Of a stretch of DNA of 64,000 nucleotides, positions 45,526-57,536 are shown one piece after another. Every line of letters starts with the position of its first letter. Position 1 is the stretch's first letter. The stretch comes from Delphinus delphis (taxonomy: Eukaryota > Chordata > Mammalia > Artiodactyla > Delphinidae). The notes under the pieces were generated by a model. The model saw only the letters and a program-made list of their open reading frames with translations. It did no database searches and was not told the DNA's origin. The DNA is taken from the NCBI RefSeq assembly GCF_949987515.2, contig NC_082688.1, positions 108,913,893 to 108,977,892 of the forward strand. The letters run 5' to 3'. A program made the position numbers and the translations under genes.

Positions 45526-47117
45526 TAATTAAATAATGCTTAGATTAAAATAATTTTCTTCTAAGGAAAAAAGACAAAGCAAAAGATGCATTCCAGTCGA
45601 GAGGAAAAATGTTAGCTATGCCTCCCTACCTTGGGGTATTACATGAACAGTTAGGCAACAGTCTAAGTGAAAATACGTAACAGTTCAGTTTATAAATTTT
45701 TTAAAATTTATAAAATAAAAAATTTTGAAGTCACTAACAATGCCAGGTGGAGTCACAGGTGACATTAGCCCAGCCCCATTATTTTAGAGCTTCCTTACAA
45801 GAGTCCTTGCCTGCAAAGTCCCTGCACCAAAACATTCTTTAACTTGGGGGCCTTGCTCTGTATTGTTTACGAGCAGTTACTGAGAGAGGAGCCGGGCATC
45901 CCTGTCCAACTGAACCTCCATTTGGCTCCTTTGTTCTTTGCATAAACTTTCACTTCTTTATCTGTGGGATCCTCAGTTATTAAACAACGTTTCTTACTCC
46001 TGGTTTCATCTAAAATTACAGAATAAGTAGCTCCTGAGGAAGCACAGGAATCCATAGAGCCTACTCGCAGGCTATCAGGATAACCGTGGTGTCAACAGAC
46101 AGGTGGCAACCGTCTGTGAAAACCCTGACTCCTGGCCGGGCTTCGGAAGGACTAGTGAGAAAATCAAAACATTTCTGCAAACGTTATTAAATGTGCTAAC
46201 CTGAAATTACTGCTTATTTATTTTCGAAGGTTGAACATTTCTTGGTGATTCCCCCACTCAGAATTTCGCGTGCATGGGAATCAGATCTAAGGCTAACTTC
46301 AAAAGGCTGTTGTGAGGATTAATTGAGGCAGTGTATGTAACCTGCCTTGCCTAATGCCAGAACTAAATAACCATCCAATAAAAAGCTCTAGAATTGTGAT
46401 GGTGAAGATAATGGTGCCAATAATTCTAACACTGATGTAATTTTTTTTTGATGTAATTTTTTAAAAGTTGGTTCAAATCGGTAAATACTCAGAACTTCAA
46501 GTTTTAACAGACATGTTTGTTTTTCTAAATCACAAATCTAACCTAAACTATCTGCTGTGATGTCGTCATTACCAGCAGGATGTGTTCAGACTCCCCAGCC
46601 CAACACACAGAAGCCTTTAGGATTCAGCTACCGTGAACGCCCCTGATTCAGTCAGGAACCCCCTGACTGCCTTCTCCAACCCTCACCCCTCCCCTGATGC
46701 CCAGACATATCAGAATCTTCCGTGGTCCGGTGCCCCTGCTGAACCCTGCCCCTTGGCCATCACACACAGAGCGCCCTTTCCCTTTCTCTCTCTGCCCAGT
46801 AAACACTCTGCCTCATTCTCAGGATCAATCCCAGGATCTGTTGAGAGCCCTCATGTCCCTGCCTGCAGGTAGCTCAGCCTCTTCCTCATGGGCATCCCTC
46901 CTGTATCTTATAGAAACTTGTCTCTCATCTCTTCTAGCTAGGTGGCTGCAAAATTTATTGTCCAAATAAGGACACTTTTGCAAACAATAGGGAGCTTTTA
47001 ATTAGTTCATTGGGACTACAGGTGTAAAGGGGTCTGCTCTACGCTAGTAGCGTGTGTGGTCATCTTACCATTAACACTATTTCATGCATGCGTGTATTGA
47101 ATCATTATGTTGCACAC
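45526..47117. other. Single-copy sequence with MIR and possible L2 relics
   Basis: A MIR tail lies at about 46295-46400 (ggctgttgtgaggattaatt). L2-like wording is possible at 46560-46900. A 62-codon minus frame at 45867-46055 is lysine/arginine-rich but unrecognised. No gene is assigned. Confidence 0.4.
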
Positions 47118-47557
47118 CTGAAACTAGTACAGTGTTTTAAATTTAATTTTTATTTTATATTGGAGTATAGTTGAGTTACAATGTTGTGTTAGTTTCAGGT
47201 GTACAGCAAAGTGACTCAGTTATACATATATCCATTCTTTTTCAGATTCTTATCCCATATAGGTTATTACAGAATATTGAGTAGAGTTCTCTGTGCTATA
47301 CAGTAGGTCCTTGTTGATTATCTATTTTATATATAATAGTGTGTATATGTTAATCCTAAAATCCTAATTTATCCCTCCCCACCCCCAGCCTTTCCCCTTT
47401 GGTAACCATAAGTTACGAAGTTTGTGAGTCCATTTCTGTTTTGTAAATAAGCTCATTTGTATTATTTTTTTTAGATTCCATATATAAGTGATACCATATT
47501 TGTCTTTCTCTGTCTGACTTCACTTAGTATGACAATCTCTAGGTCCATGCATGTTGC

Positions 47558-47797
47558 TGCAAACAGCATTTATTTATTTATTTATTTATTTATTGTGGTA
47601 CGCGGGCCTCACCGCTGCGGCCTCTCCCGTTGTGGAGCACAGGCTCCGGACGCGCAGGCCCAGCGACCATGGCTCACGGGCCCAGCTGCTCCATGGCATG
47701 TGGGATCTTCCCGGACCGGGGCACGAACCTGCGTCCCTTGCATTGGCAGGAGGACTCTCAACCACTGTGCCACCAGGGAAGCCCTGCACATGGCATT
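47558..47797 (-). mobile_element. CHR-type SINE inside L1, with (TTTA)n tail
   Basis: Full-length minus-strand CHR SINE (body about 47595-47784) with its tail read here as (TTTA)n at 47569-47594. Flanks tgcaaacagcatt (47558-47570) and tgcacatggcatt (47785-47797) match at 10 of 13 positions and correspond to one L1 sequence split by the insertion, so they are a decayed target duplication. Confidence 0.88.
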
Positions 47798-49557
47798 TTT
47801 TCATTGTTTTTCTATGGCTGAGTAATATTCCATTGTATATATGTACCACATCTTCTTTATCCATTCCTTTGTTGATGGACATGTAGGTTGCTTCCATATC
47901 TTGGCTGTTGTAAATAGAGCTGCTGTGAACACTGGGGTGCATGTATCCTTTCAAATTCTACGTTTTGCCAGATATATGCCCAGGAGTGGGATTGCTGGAT
48001 CATATGGTAGTATTTTAAGGAACCTCCATACTGTTCTCCATAGTGGTTGTACCAATTTACATTCCCACCAACAGTGCAAGACGGTTCCCTTTTCTCCACA
48101 CCCTCTCCAGCATTTATTGTTTCTAGATTTTTTGATGATGGCCATTCTGACTGGTGTGAGATGATATCTCATTGTAGTTTTGATTTGCATTTCTTTAATG
48201 GTAAGTGATGTTGAGCATCCTTTCATATGTTTGTTGGCAATCTGTATATCTTCTTTGGAGAAATGTCTATTTAGGTCTTCTGCCTATTTTTGGATTGGAT
48301 TGTTTTTTTGATATTGAGCTCCATGAGCTGCTTGTATATTTTGTAGATTAATCCTTTGCCAGTTGCTTCGTTTACAAATATTTTCTCCCATTCTGAGGGT
48401 TGTCTTTTCATCTTGTTCATGGTTTCCTTTGTTGTGCAAAAGCTTTGAAGTTTCATTAGGTCCCATTTGTTTATTTTTGTTTTTATTTCCATTTCTCTAG
48501 GAGGTGTGTCAAAAAGGATCTTGCTGTGATGTATGTCATAGTGTTCTGCCTATGTTTTCCTCGAAGAGTTTGATAGTTTCTGGCCTTACATTTAGGTCTT
48601 TAATCCATTTTGAGTTTATTTTTGTGTATGGTGTCAGGAAGTGTTCTAATTTCATTCTTTTACATGTAGCTGTCCAGTTTTCCCAGCAGCACTTATTGAA
48701 TTGTCTGTCTTTTCTCCATTGTATACTCTTGCCTCCTTTATCAAAGATAAGGTGATAATATGTGCATGGGTTTGTCTCTGGGCTGTCTATCCTGTTCCTT
48801 TCATCTGTATTTCTGTTTTTGTGCCAATACCCTACTGTCTTGATTACTGTAGCTTTGTAGTATAGTCTGAAGTCAGGGAGCCTGATTCCTCCAGCTCTGT
48901 GTTTCTTTCTCAAGATTGCCTGGCTATTCAGGGTCTTTTGTGCTTCCGTACAAATTATGAAATTTTTTGTTCTAGTTGTGTGAAAAATGCCAGTGGTAGT
49001 TTGATAGAGATTGCATTGAATCTGTAGATTGCTTTGGGTAGTAGAGTCATTTTCACAGTGTTGATTCTTCCAGTCCAAGAACTTGGTATATCTCTCCATC
49101 TGTTTGTATCATCTTTAATTTCTTTCATCAGTGTCTTATAGTTTTCTGCATACAGGTCTTTTGTCTCCTTAGATAGGTTTATTCCTAGGTAATTTATTGT
49201 TTTTGTTGCAATGGTAAATGGGGGTGTTTCCTTAATTTCTCTTTCAGATTTTTCACCATTAGTATATATAGGAATGCAAGAGATTTCTGTACATTAATTT
49301 TGTATCCTGCTTGCTACTCTACCAAATTCATTGATTAGCTCTTGTAGTTTTCTGGTAGCATCTTTAGGATCCTCTGTGTATAGCGTCATGTCTTCTGCAA
49401 ACAGTGACAGTTTTACTTCTTTTCCTACTTCGATTCCTGTTATTTCTTTTGCTTCTCTGATTGCTGTGGCTAAAACTTCAAAACTATGTTGAATCATAGT
49501 GGTGAGACTTGGTAGCCTTGTGTTGTTCCTGATCTTAGAGAAAATGGTTTCGGTTTT

Positions 49558-49803
49558 TCACCATTGAGAACGATGTTTGTCATATATGGCCTTACTGTGT
49601 TGAGGTAGCTTCCCTCTCTGCCTACTTTCCGGAGGATTTTTTATCATAAATGGGTGTTGAATTTTGTCGAAAGCTTTTTCTGCATCTGTTGAGATGATCA
49701 TATATTTGTTCTCCTTCAGTTTGTTAATATGGTGTATCACATTGATTGATTTGCATATATTGAAGAATCCCTGCATTCCTGGGATATACCCCCACTTGAT
49801 CAT
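49558..49803 (-). pseudogene. L1 ORF2 reverse-transcriptase fragment
   Basis: The frame keeps [16 protein letters not shown] and [15 protein letters not shown], both RT-domain landmarks of L1 ORF2. It is isolated from the rest by frameshifts; the companion FAEDMTLY segment (49294-49497) carries an altered FADD-type catalytic motif (FAED). Confidence 0.85.
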
Positions 49804-50088
49804 TGGGTATGATCCTTTTAATGTGCTGTTGGATTCTGTTTGCTACTATTTTGTTGAGGATTTTTGCATCTATGTTCATCAGTGATACTGGCCTGTAGTT
49901 TTCTTTTTTTGTGACATCTTTGTCTGGTTTTGGTATCAGGGTGATGGTGGCCTCATAGAATGAGTATGGAAGTGTTCCTCCCTCTGCTGTATTTTGGAAA
50001 AGTTTGGGAGGGATAGGTGTTCTCTAAATGCTTGATAGAATTCACCTGTGAAGCCATCTAGTCCTGGGCTTTTGTTTGTTCGAAGATT

Positions 50089-50470
50089 TTTTTTTTTTTC
50101 ACTATAAGAAAATTTTTTATGATAAAGGATAATGTTCTGTATTACAAATATTTGGACATTCTTAACAATTATTGTAGGTTCCTATATATTCATAGGAAAA
50201 TAAAATCTAGGTCCATTTCTTTTTGTATCCTTATCTTTATGCTGGGAAAAGGTGTGTGGCATATAAAGTTTGCCAATTATTTTTAAAAGAAGAATGAAGA
50301 AGATGTAGCAAACTTGAACATGGAATCAAAGAGATAGCTCAACTTAACACTTGAAACAATGCCCAGCCCCTTTGAGAGGCCCTGTGCAGAACACAAAAGA
50401 TGTATAAAACATGGTTTCTGTTCACACTTCTAAAGTTCTATGATATAATATCCAAATATTTTAATTCTTT
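50089..50470. other. AT-rich sequence between L1 copies
   Basis: About 380 bases of sequence not resembling L1 lie between the truncated L1 and the next SINE. They are probably the original host DNA. Confidence 0.5.
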
Positions 50471-50606
50471 TTTTTTTTTTTTTTTTTGGCCACACAGTAC
50501 GGCATGTGGAATCTTAGTCCCCCATCCAGGGATTGAACCTATATCCTGTGCATTGCTAGCATGGAGTCTTAACCACTGGACTGCCAGGGAAGTGTCCCCA
50601 AATATT
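50451..50606 (-). mobile_element. Older CHR-family SINE with target duplication
   Basis: A shorter, more diverged tRNA-derived SINE (tggccacacagtacggcatg to ccactggactgccaggga). It is flanked by ccaaatatttt near 50452-50462 and 50597-50607. It lacks the internal GC-rich body of the younger CHR copies. The full-length L1 tail begins directly at its right-hand target copy. Confidence 0.8.
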
Positions 50607-50975
50607 TTTTTTTAACATCTTTATTGGGGTATAATTGCTTTACAACAGTGTGTTAGTTTCTGCCCCACAACAAAGTGAATCAGCTATAAATACACACACG
50701 TTCCGGTATCTCTTTCCTCAAGTGTCTACCTCCCTCCAACCCTCCCTATCCCACCCCTCCAGGCGGTCACAAAGCACCGAGCTGATCTCCCTGTGCTATG
50801 CGGCTGCTTCCCACTAGCTATCTACCTTACGTTTGATAGTGTTATATGTCCATGCCTCTCTCTCGCTTTGTCACAGCTTACCCTTCCCCCTCCCCATATC
50901 CTCAAGTCCATTTTCTAGTAGGTCTGTGTCTTTATTCCTGTCTTACCCCTGGGCTCTTCATGACATTTTTTTTTC

Positions 50976-52433
50976 TTAAATTCCATATATATGTGTTAGC
51001 ATACAGTATTTGTCTTTCTGTTTCTGACTTACTTCACTCTGTATGACAGACTCTAGGTCTATGCACCTCATTACAAATAGCTCAATTTCGTTTCTTTTTA
51101 TGGCTGAGTACTATTCCATTGTATATATGTGCCACATCTTCTTTATCCATTCATCTGATGATGGACACTTAGGTTGTTTCCATCTCCGGGCTATTGTAAA
51201 TAGAGCTGCAATGAACATTTTGGTACATGACTGTTTTTGAATTATGGTTTTCTCAGTGTATATGCCCACTAGTGGGATTGCTGGGTCATATGGTAGTTCT
51301 ATTTATAGTTTTTTAAGGAACCTCCATACTGTTCTCCACAGTGGCTGTATCAATTTACATTCCCACCAACAGTGCAAAAAGGTTCCCTTTTCTCCACACC
51401 CTCTCCAGCATTTATTGTTTCTGGATATTTTGATGATGGCCATTCTGACTGGTGTGAGATGATATCTCATTGTAGTTTTGATTTGCATTTCTCTAATGAT
51501 TAGTGATGTTGAGTGTTCTTTCATGTGTTTGTTGGCAGTCTGTATATCTTCTTTGGAGAAATGTCTATTTAGGTCTTCTGCCCATTTTTGGATTGGGTTG
51601 TTTGTTTTTTTCTTATTGAGCTGCATGAGCTGTTTATATATTTTGCAGATTAATCTTTTATCAGTTGCTTCATTTGCAAATACTTTCTCCCATTCTGAGG
51701 GTTGTCTTTTGGTCTTGTTTATGGTTTCCTCTGCTGTGCAAAAGCTTTGAAGTTTCATTAGGTCCCATTTGTTTATTTTTGGTTTTATTTCCATTTCTCT
51801 AGGAGGTGGGTCAAAAAGGATCTTGCTGTGATTTATGTCATAGAGTGTCCTGCCTATGTTTTCCTCTAAGGGTTTGATAGTTTCTGGTCTTACATTTAGG
51901 TCTTTAATCCATTTTGAGCTTATTTTTGTGTATGGTGGTAGGGAGTGATCTAATCTCATACTTTTACATGTAGCTGTCCAGTTTTCCCAGCACCACTTAT
52001 TAAAGAGGCTGTCCTCTCTCCACTGTACATTCCTGCCTCCTTTATCAAAGATAAGGTGACCATATGTGCGTGGGTTTATCTCTGGGCTTTCTATCCTGTT
52101 CCATTGATCTATCTTTCTGTTTCTGTGCCAGTACCATACTGTCTTGATTACGGTAGCTTTGTAGTATAGTTTGAAGTCAGGGAGCCTGATTCCTCCAGCT
52201 CCGTTTTTCGTTCTCAAGATTGCTTTGGCTATTCGGGGTCTTCTGTGTTTCCATACAAATTGTGAAATTTTTTGTTCTAGTTCTGTGAAAAATGCCGGTG
52301 GTAGTTTGATAGAGATTTCATTGAATCTGTAGATTGCTTTGGGTAGTAGAGTCATTTTCACAATGTTGATTCTTCCAATCCAAGAACATGCTATATCTCT
52401 CCATCTATTTGTATCATCTTTAATTCCTTTCAT
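50976..52433 (-). pseudogene. L1 ORF2 C-terminal region
   Basis: A 376-codon segment (51303-52433) covers the thumb and Cys-rich region ([19 protein letters not shown]). An in-frame stop follows near 51300. The remaining end, including MEYYSAIKRNE, continues in frame to the natural stop at 50976-50978. Confidence 0.88.
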
Positions 52434-52562
52434 CAGTGTCTTATAATTTTCTGCATACAGGTCTTTTGTCTCCTTAGGTAGGTTTATTCCTAGATATTTT
52501 ATCTTTTTGTTGCAATGGTAAATGGGAGTGTTTTCTTGATTTCACTTTCAGATTTTTCATCA

Positions 52563-53639
52563 TTAGTGTATAGGAATGCCAGAGATTTCTGTGCATTCTG
52601 CGCGTCGTATTTTTTTTTGCATCCTGCTTGCTACTCTACCAAATTCATTGATTAGCTCTAGTAGTTTTCTGGTAGCATCTTTAGGATTCTCTATGTATAG
52701 TATCATGTCATCTGCAAACAGTGACAGCTTTACTTCTTCTTTTCCGATTTGGATTCCTTTTATTTCCTTTTCTTCTCTGATCGCTGTGGCTAAAACTTCC
52801 AAAACTATGTTGAAGAAGAGTGGTGAGAGTGGGCAATCTTGTCTTGTTCCTGATCTTAGTGGAAATGCTTTCAGTTTTTCACCATTGAGGATGATGCTGG
52901 CTGTGGGTTTGTCATATATGGCCTGTATTACGTTGAGGGAAGTTCCCTCTATGCCTACTTTCTGCAGGGTTTTTATCATAAATGGGTGTTGAATTTTGTC
53001 GAAAGCTTTCTCTGCATCCATTGAGATGATCATATGGTTTTTCTCCTTCAGTTTGTTGATATGGTTTATCACATTGATGGATTTGCGTACATTGAAGAAT
53101 CCTTGCATTCCTGGAATAAACCCCAGTTGATCATGGTGTATGATCCTTTTAATGTGCTGTTGGATTCTGTTTGCTAGTATTTTGTTGAGGATTTTTGCAT
53201 CTGTGTTCATCAGTGATGTTGGCCTGTAGTCTTCTTTCTTTGTGACATCCTTGTCTGGCTTTGGTATCAAGGTGATGGTGGTGGCCTCGTAGAATGAATT
53301 TGGGAGTGTTACTCCCTCTGCTATATTTTGGAAGAGTTTGAGAAGGCTAGGTGTTAGCTCTTCTCTAAATCTTTGATAGAATTCGCCTGTGAAGCCATCT
53401 GGTCCTGGGCTTTTGTTTGTTGGAAGATTTTTAATCACAGTTTCAGTTTCAGTGCTTGTGATTGGTGTGTTTATATTTTTTATTTCTTCCTGGTTCAGTC
53501 CTGGAAGGTTATACTTTCCTAAGAATTTGCCCATTTCTTCCAGGTTGTCCATTTTATTGGCATATAGTTGCTTGTAGTAATCTCTCATGATCCTTTGTAT
53601 TTCTGCAATGTCAGTTGTTACTTCGTTTTCATTTCTCAT
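52563..53639 (-). pseudogene. L1 ORF2 reverse-transcriptase domain segment
   Basis: An open segment of 358 codons includes [27 protein letters not shown], the [13 protein letters not shown] region and the catalytic FADDMILY motif with both aspartates. It is separated from the endonuclease part by the SINE and from the C-terminal part by a frame break near 52440-52560. Confidence 0.9.
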
Positions 53640-53947
53640 TCTGTTGATATGAGTCTTCTCCCTTTTCTTCTTGATGAGTCTGGGTAATGCTTATATGGAT
53701 TTCGTTTATCTTCTCAAGGAACCAACTTTTAGTTTTATTGATCTTTGCTGTTGTTTCCTTCTTTTCTTTTTCATTTATTTCTGATCTGATCTTTATAATT
53801 TCTTTCCTGATTACTTTAGGTGTAAGGTTAGGTTATTTGAGATTTTTCTTGTTTCTTGAGGTAGGATTGTATTGCTATAAACTTGCCTCTTAGAACTGCT
53901 TTTGCCGCATCCCATAGGTTTTGGGTCGTCGTATTTTCATTGTCATT

Positions 53948-54198
53948 TGTTTCTAGGGGTTTTGTTTTGTTTTGTTGTTTTGTTTTTCTGTTTTTTGTTT
54001 TTGTTTTTTTGCGATACGCGGGCCTCTCACTGTTGTGGCCTCTCCCGTTACGGAGCACAGGCTCCAGACGCACAGGCTCATGGGCCCAGCTGCTCTGCGG
54101 CATGTGGGATCTTCCCGGACCGGGGCATGAACCCGTGTCCCCTGCGTCGGCAGGCGGACTCTCAACCACTGCGCCACCGGGGAAACCCTGTTTCTAGG
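53948..54198 (-). mobile_element. CHR-type SINE inside L1 ORF2, with small internal deletion
   Basis: Flanked by TGTTTCTAGG at 53948-53957 and 54189-54198, a perfect 10-base target duplication. Compared with the SINE at 43997, about 14 bases around the gccatggctc region are missing at roughly 54080. The tail is an impure T/G-rich run on the plus strand. It inserted between the endonuclease and RT domains. Confidence 0.92.
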
Positions 54199-54240
54199 TA
54201 TGTTTTGATTTCCTCTTTGATTTCTTCAGTGATCTCTTGG

Positions 54241-55014
54241 TTATTTAGTAACGTATTGTTTAGCCTCCGTGTGTGTGTATTTTTTACAGTTTTTTTTCCT
54301 GTAATCGATATCTAGTCTCATAGTGATGTGGTCGGAAAAGATACTTGATATGATTTCAGTTTTCTTAAATTTACCAAGGCTTGATTTGTGACCCAAGATA
54401 CGGTCTATCCTGGAGAATGTTCTGTGAGCACTTGAGAAGAAAGTGTATTCTGTTGTTTTTGGATGGAAGGTCGTATAAATATCAATTAGGCCCATCTTGT
54501 CTAATGTGTCATTTAAAGCTTGTGTTTCCGTATTTATCTTCATTTTCGATGATCTGTCCATTGGTGAAGGTGGGGAGTTAAAGTCCCCTAGTATGGTTGT
54601 GTTACTGTCGATTTCACCTTTTATGGCAGTTAGCCTTTGCCTTATGTGTTGAGGTGCTCCTATGTTGGGGGCATAAATAGTTACAATTGTTATAGATTCT
54701 TCTTGGATCGATCCCTTGATCATTATGTAGTGTCCTTCTCTGTCTCTTGTAATAGTCTTTGTTTTAAAGTCTATTCTGTCTGATACGAGAATTGCTTCGC
54801 CAGCTTTCTTTTGATTTCCACTTGCATGGAATATCTCTTTCCATCCCCTCACTTTCTGTCTGTATGTGTCCCTAGGTCGGAAGTGGGTCTCTTGTAGACA
54901 GCATGTATACGTGTCTTGTTTCTGTATCCATTCAGCCAGTCTGTGCTTTTTTCTTGGAGCATTTAATCCATTTACATTTAAGGTAGTTATCGATATGTAT
55001 ATTCCTGTTACCAT
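54241..55014 (-). pseudogene. L1 ORF2 endonuclease domain, apparently intact
   Basis: The APE-type nuclease nicks target DNA at T-rich sites to prime reverse transcription. Landmark residues are present in order: TLNVNGLN (Asn), QETHF (Glu), YAPN, GDFNSP (Asp), SRIDRIL and SDHITMRLDI (His). The frame is open for the whole domain but is cut off from the RT part by a SINE at 53948-54198. Confidence 0.88.
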
Positions 55015-55072
55015 TTTCTTAATTGTCTTGGGTTTGTTTTTGTAGGTCTTTTCCTTCTCTTGTGTTTCCTGC

Positions 55073-55925
55073 CTAGACAAGTTCCTTTAGCATTTGTTGT
55101 AAAGCTGGTGTGGTGTTGCTGAATTCTCTTAACCTTTTCTTGTCTGTAAAAGATTTAATTTCTCTGTCGTATCTGAATGAGATCCTTGCTGGATAGAGTA
55201 ATCTTGGTTGGAGGTTTTTCCGTTTCACCACTTTAAATATGCCCTGCCAGTCCCTTCTGGCTTGCAGAGTTTCTGGTGAAAGATGAGCTGTTAGCCTTAT
55301 GTTTTTGTTGATTTTACTTTGCTGCTTTTAATTTTTTTCTTTGTATTTCATTTTTGATAGTTTGTATAATATGTGTCTTGGCATGTTTCTCTTTGGGTTT
55401 ATCCTTTATGGGAGTCTCTGCACTTCCTGGACTTGATTGACTATCTCCTTTCCCATGTTACGGAAGTTTTTGACTGTAATCTTTTGGAATATTTTCTCAG
55501 ACCCTTTCTTTTTCTCTTCTTCTTTTTGGACCCCTATAATTCGTATGTTGGTGCCTTTGATGTTGTCCCAGAGGTCTCTGAGACTCTCCTCAATTTTTTT
55601 CATTCTTTTTTCTTTATTCTACTCCCTGACAGTTATTTGCACCATTTTTTGTTACAGATCACTTATCCATTCTTCTGCCTCAGTTCTTCTGCTATTGATT
55701 CCTTCTAGTGTATATTTAATTTCAGTTATTGTATTTTTCATCACTGTTTGTTTGCTCTTTAGTTCTTCTAGATCCTTGTTAAATATTTCTTGTATTTTCT
55801 CCATCCCGTTTCTGATATTTTGGATCATCTTTACTGTCATTACTTTGAATTCTTTTTTAGGTAGGTTGTGTATTTCATGTACATTTATTTGGTCTTATAG
55901 GTTTTTACCTTGCTTCTTTGTCTGT
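55073..55925 (-). pseudogene. L1 ORF1 (RNA-binding chaperone) remnant
   Basis: ORF1p coats L1 RNA as a trimer. A coiled-coil-like segment is seen at 55652-55840 (ELKSKQTVMKNTITEIKYTL). The RNA-binding centre follows at 55406-55603 (NIRIIGVQKEEEKKKGSEK) and the C-terminal end reads MLKELV before the stop. Frames are interrupted between these pieces, so the protein is not intact. Confidence 0.85.
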
Positions 55926-57536
55926 AACATATTTGTTTGTTGTTTCTTTCTTTTCTTTTTGTTTATTGATGGATGAGGCTGTATGCCTGTCTTACTGGGT
56001 GTTTGGCCTGAGGAGTTCAGCACTGGAGTTTGCAGGTAGTTGGATAGAACCAGGTCTTGGTTCTGAGATTAGGACCTTTGGGAGATCTCACTCTGATTAA
56101 TATTCCCTGTGGTCTGAGGTTCTCTGTTAGCCCAGCTCTTTGGGCTTGGAGCTCCCACCACAGGAGCTCAGGCCCGACCTCTGTCCTGGGAACCAAGATC
56201 CTGCAAGCTGCATGGTGTGGCAAAAAAATAAGAAAAAAAGGAGCAGTACAATATCAAGGAATAAAAACAAAATAAAATTAGAAAGATAAAAAATATATTA
56301 GGAAAAATAAAAATATAATTGAAACCAGTGCAACAGGGTAAAATAAAACCACAATCGAAAAAAGAAAAAAAAAGGGAGGTGTGTGTGTGGGGAACAAGCC
56401 AGACAGAGCAATAAGAAAGTATAAAGAATAAAATAAAATTAGAAAAATAAAAGGTTAGGAAAAATAAAAATATTAAAGAATGAAAGCAGTGAATCAACAG
56501 GGTAAAACAGAGCCCCAATCTAAAAGAGAAAAAAAGAAAAAAAAAAAAAGCCTTGCCTATGGGGGTGGAGTTTAGGCGGGGTTGGAACTTAGGTTCGGGG
56601 CTTAAGGTGGGACGGTACCTAGGTTGGTGGGGGGGCAGCGTTTATGCGTGGGGTGGGGCCTGTGCTTAGGACCTGCGTGCAGAAGGAGAGAGACTGCACA
56701 TTGGAAGGAGGGTCTCTGGAGTGTGACGTTCCGGAGTTTGGAGGTAGGGCCCTGGGTGAGGGTATGTTGGTGGGGTTTAGGCCCAGCGCATTGGAGGGGG
56801 TCTCAGAGGGGTCCTCCGAGTGTAGAGGTGTGGCCCTGGGTGGGGGTGTAGGGGTGGTGCTTGGGCTCTGCGCAGCAGGAGGGAGGCTCCGAGGGCAGAG
56901 GATTAGGCCTGGGGGCCCAACAAGCTCCCTGGTGCCTAAGTGGACAGGGAAGGCATTGGCCACATTCCCTTCTGTTCCTCTGTGCCCCTCCCCCAGCAGC
57001 CCCAGGGTCTCCTCCATTGCTGCTGGATCTCTAACTGTGGGTGGGTCCTGTTGGGTGTAGGAACTCTTCCCCTCCCCCAGCCACTTCCCTCAGGGGTACC
57101 AGTCCCAGAGGTCCGACGTTTACTTTTGCTCCCCCTTCCCTTCTTCCCACTCTGTCAGGGCCTGTGTGGCTAGAGGGGGCCTTGGTGGGCAGAGGATCAG
57201 GCCCAGAATCTCAGCAGGCTTTCAGGGGCCCAAGTGGGCAAGGGAAACTTGGCCACACTCCCTTTTGATCCTCTGTCCTCCCAGTGGTCCCCCAATTTCC
57301 CACTTCGGCATGGATCCTTTCCCCTCCCACAGCCACCCCTCAGGGGCAGCAGTTCGGTCCTGCCTCCACTTCTACTCCCCTTACACTCCCCCCACACCCC
57401 ACGTCCTACCCGGTCCCTGGGGGTTCCTCCTGTCCCCTTAGGTATCTGTGGTCCCCCACTGGTGCCTGGTAGGTGCCCTAGTTGTGAGGAGACGCGAATT
57501 CTGTGTCCTCCTAGTCCGCCATCTTGACTCCACTCC
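55926..57536 (-). promoter_or_regulatory. L1 5' UTR with GC-rich and A-rich halves
   Basis: The outer half (about 56570-57536) is GC-rich with repeated ggtgggg-type blocks and would hold the internal RNA polymerase II promoter. The inner half contains an A-rich tandem pair, unit 1 at about 56240-56364 and unit 2 at about 56405-56529. Frames of 75-138 codons here are not genes. Confidence 0.7.

Larger units (their letters stand above)
47141..50088 (-). mobile_element. 5'-truncated L1 carrying a nested SINE
   Basis: The 3' UTR occupies about 47141-47530 and is followed by ORF2 C-terminal and reverse-transcriptase codons in broken frames (47951-48226, 48271-48492, 48536-49099, 49294-49497, 49558-49803). 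The element stops at about 50088 within the RT domain, next to a T run. Multiple stops and frameshifts make it dead. A CHR SINE splits it at 47571-47784. Confidence 0.9.
50606..57536 (-). mobile_element. Full-length but inactive L1 element
   Basis: The element reads 5' to 3' on the minus strand. A GC-rich 5' UTR starts near 57536 (first bases match ggagtcaagatggcgg). It is followed by an A-rich duplicated segment (56240-56530), ORF1 (to its stop at 55073-55075), a spacer of about 60 bases, and ORF2 from an ATG at 55012-55014 to a stop at 50976-50978. The 3' UTR and poly(A) tail end the element at about 50606. ORF2 has frame breaks near 52440-52560, a premature stop near 51300 and a SINE at 54000. 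At about 6.9 kb it is the most complete L1 here. Confidence 0.93.

Noticed and set aside
51303..53639. Long minus-strand frames as host genes
   Set aside because: They are ORF2 pieces of an L1 element, shown by RT and Cys-rich landmarks.
56619..57527. Proline/glycine-rich frames at the full-length L1 5' end
   Set aside because: They lie in the L1 5' untranslated region and have no counterpart protein.
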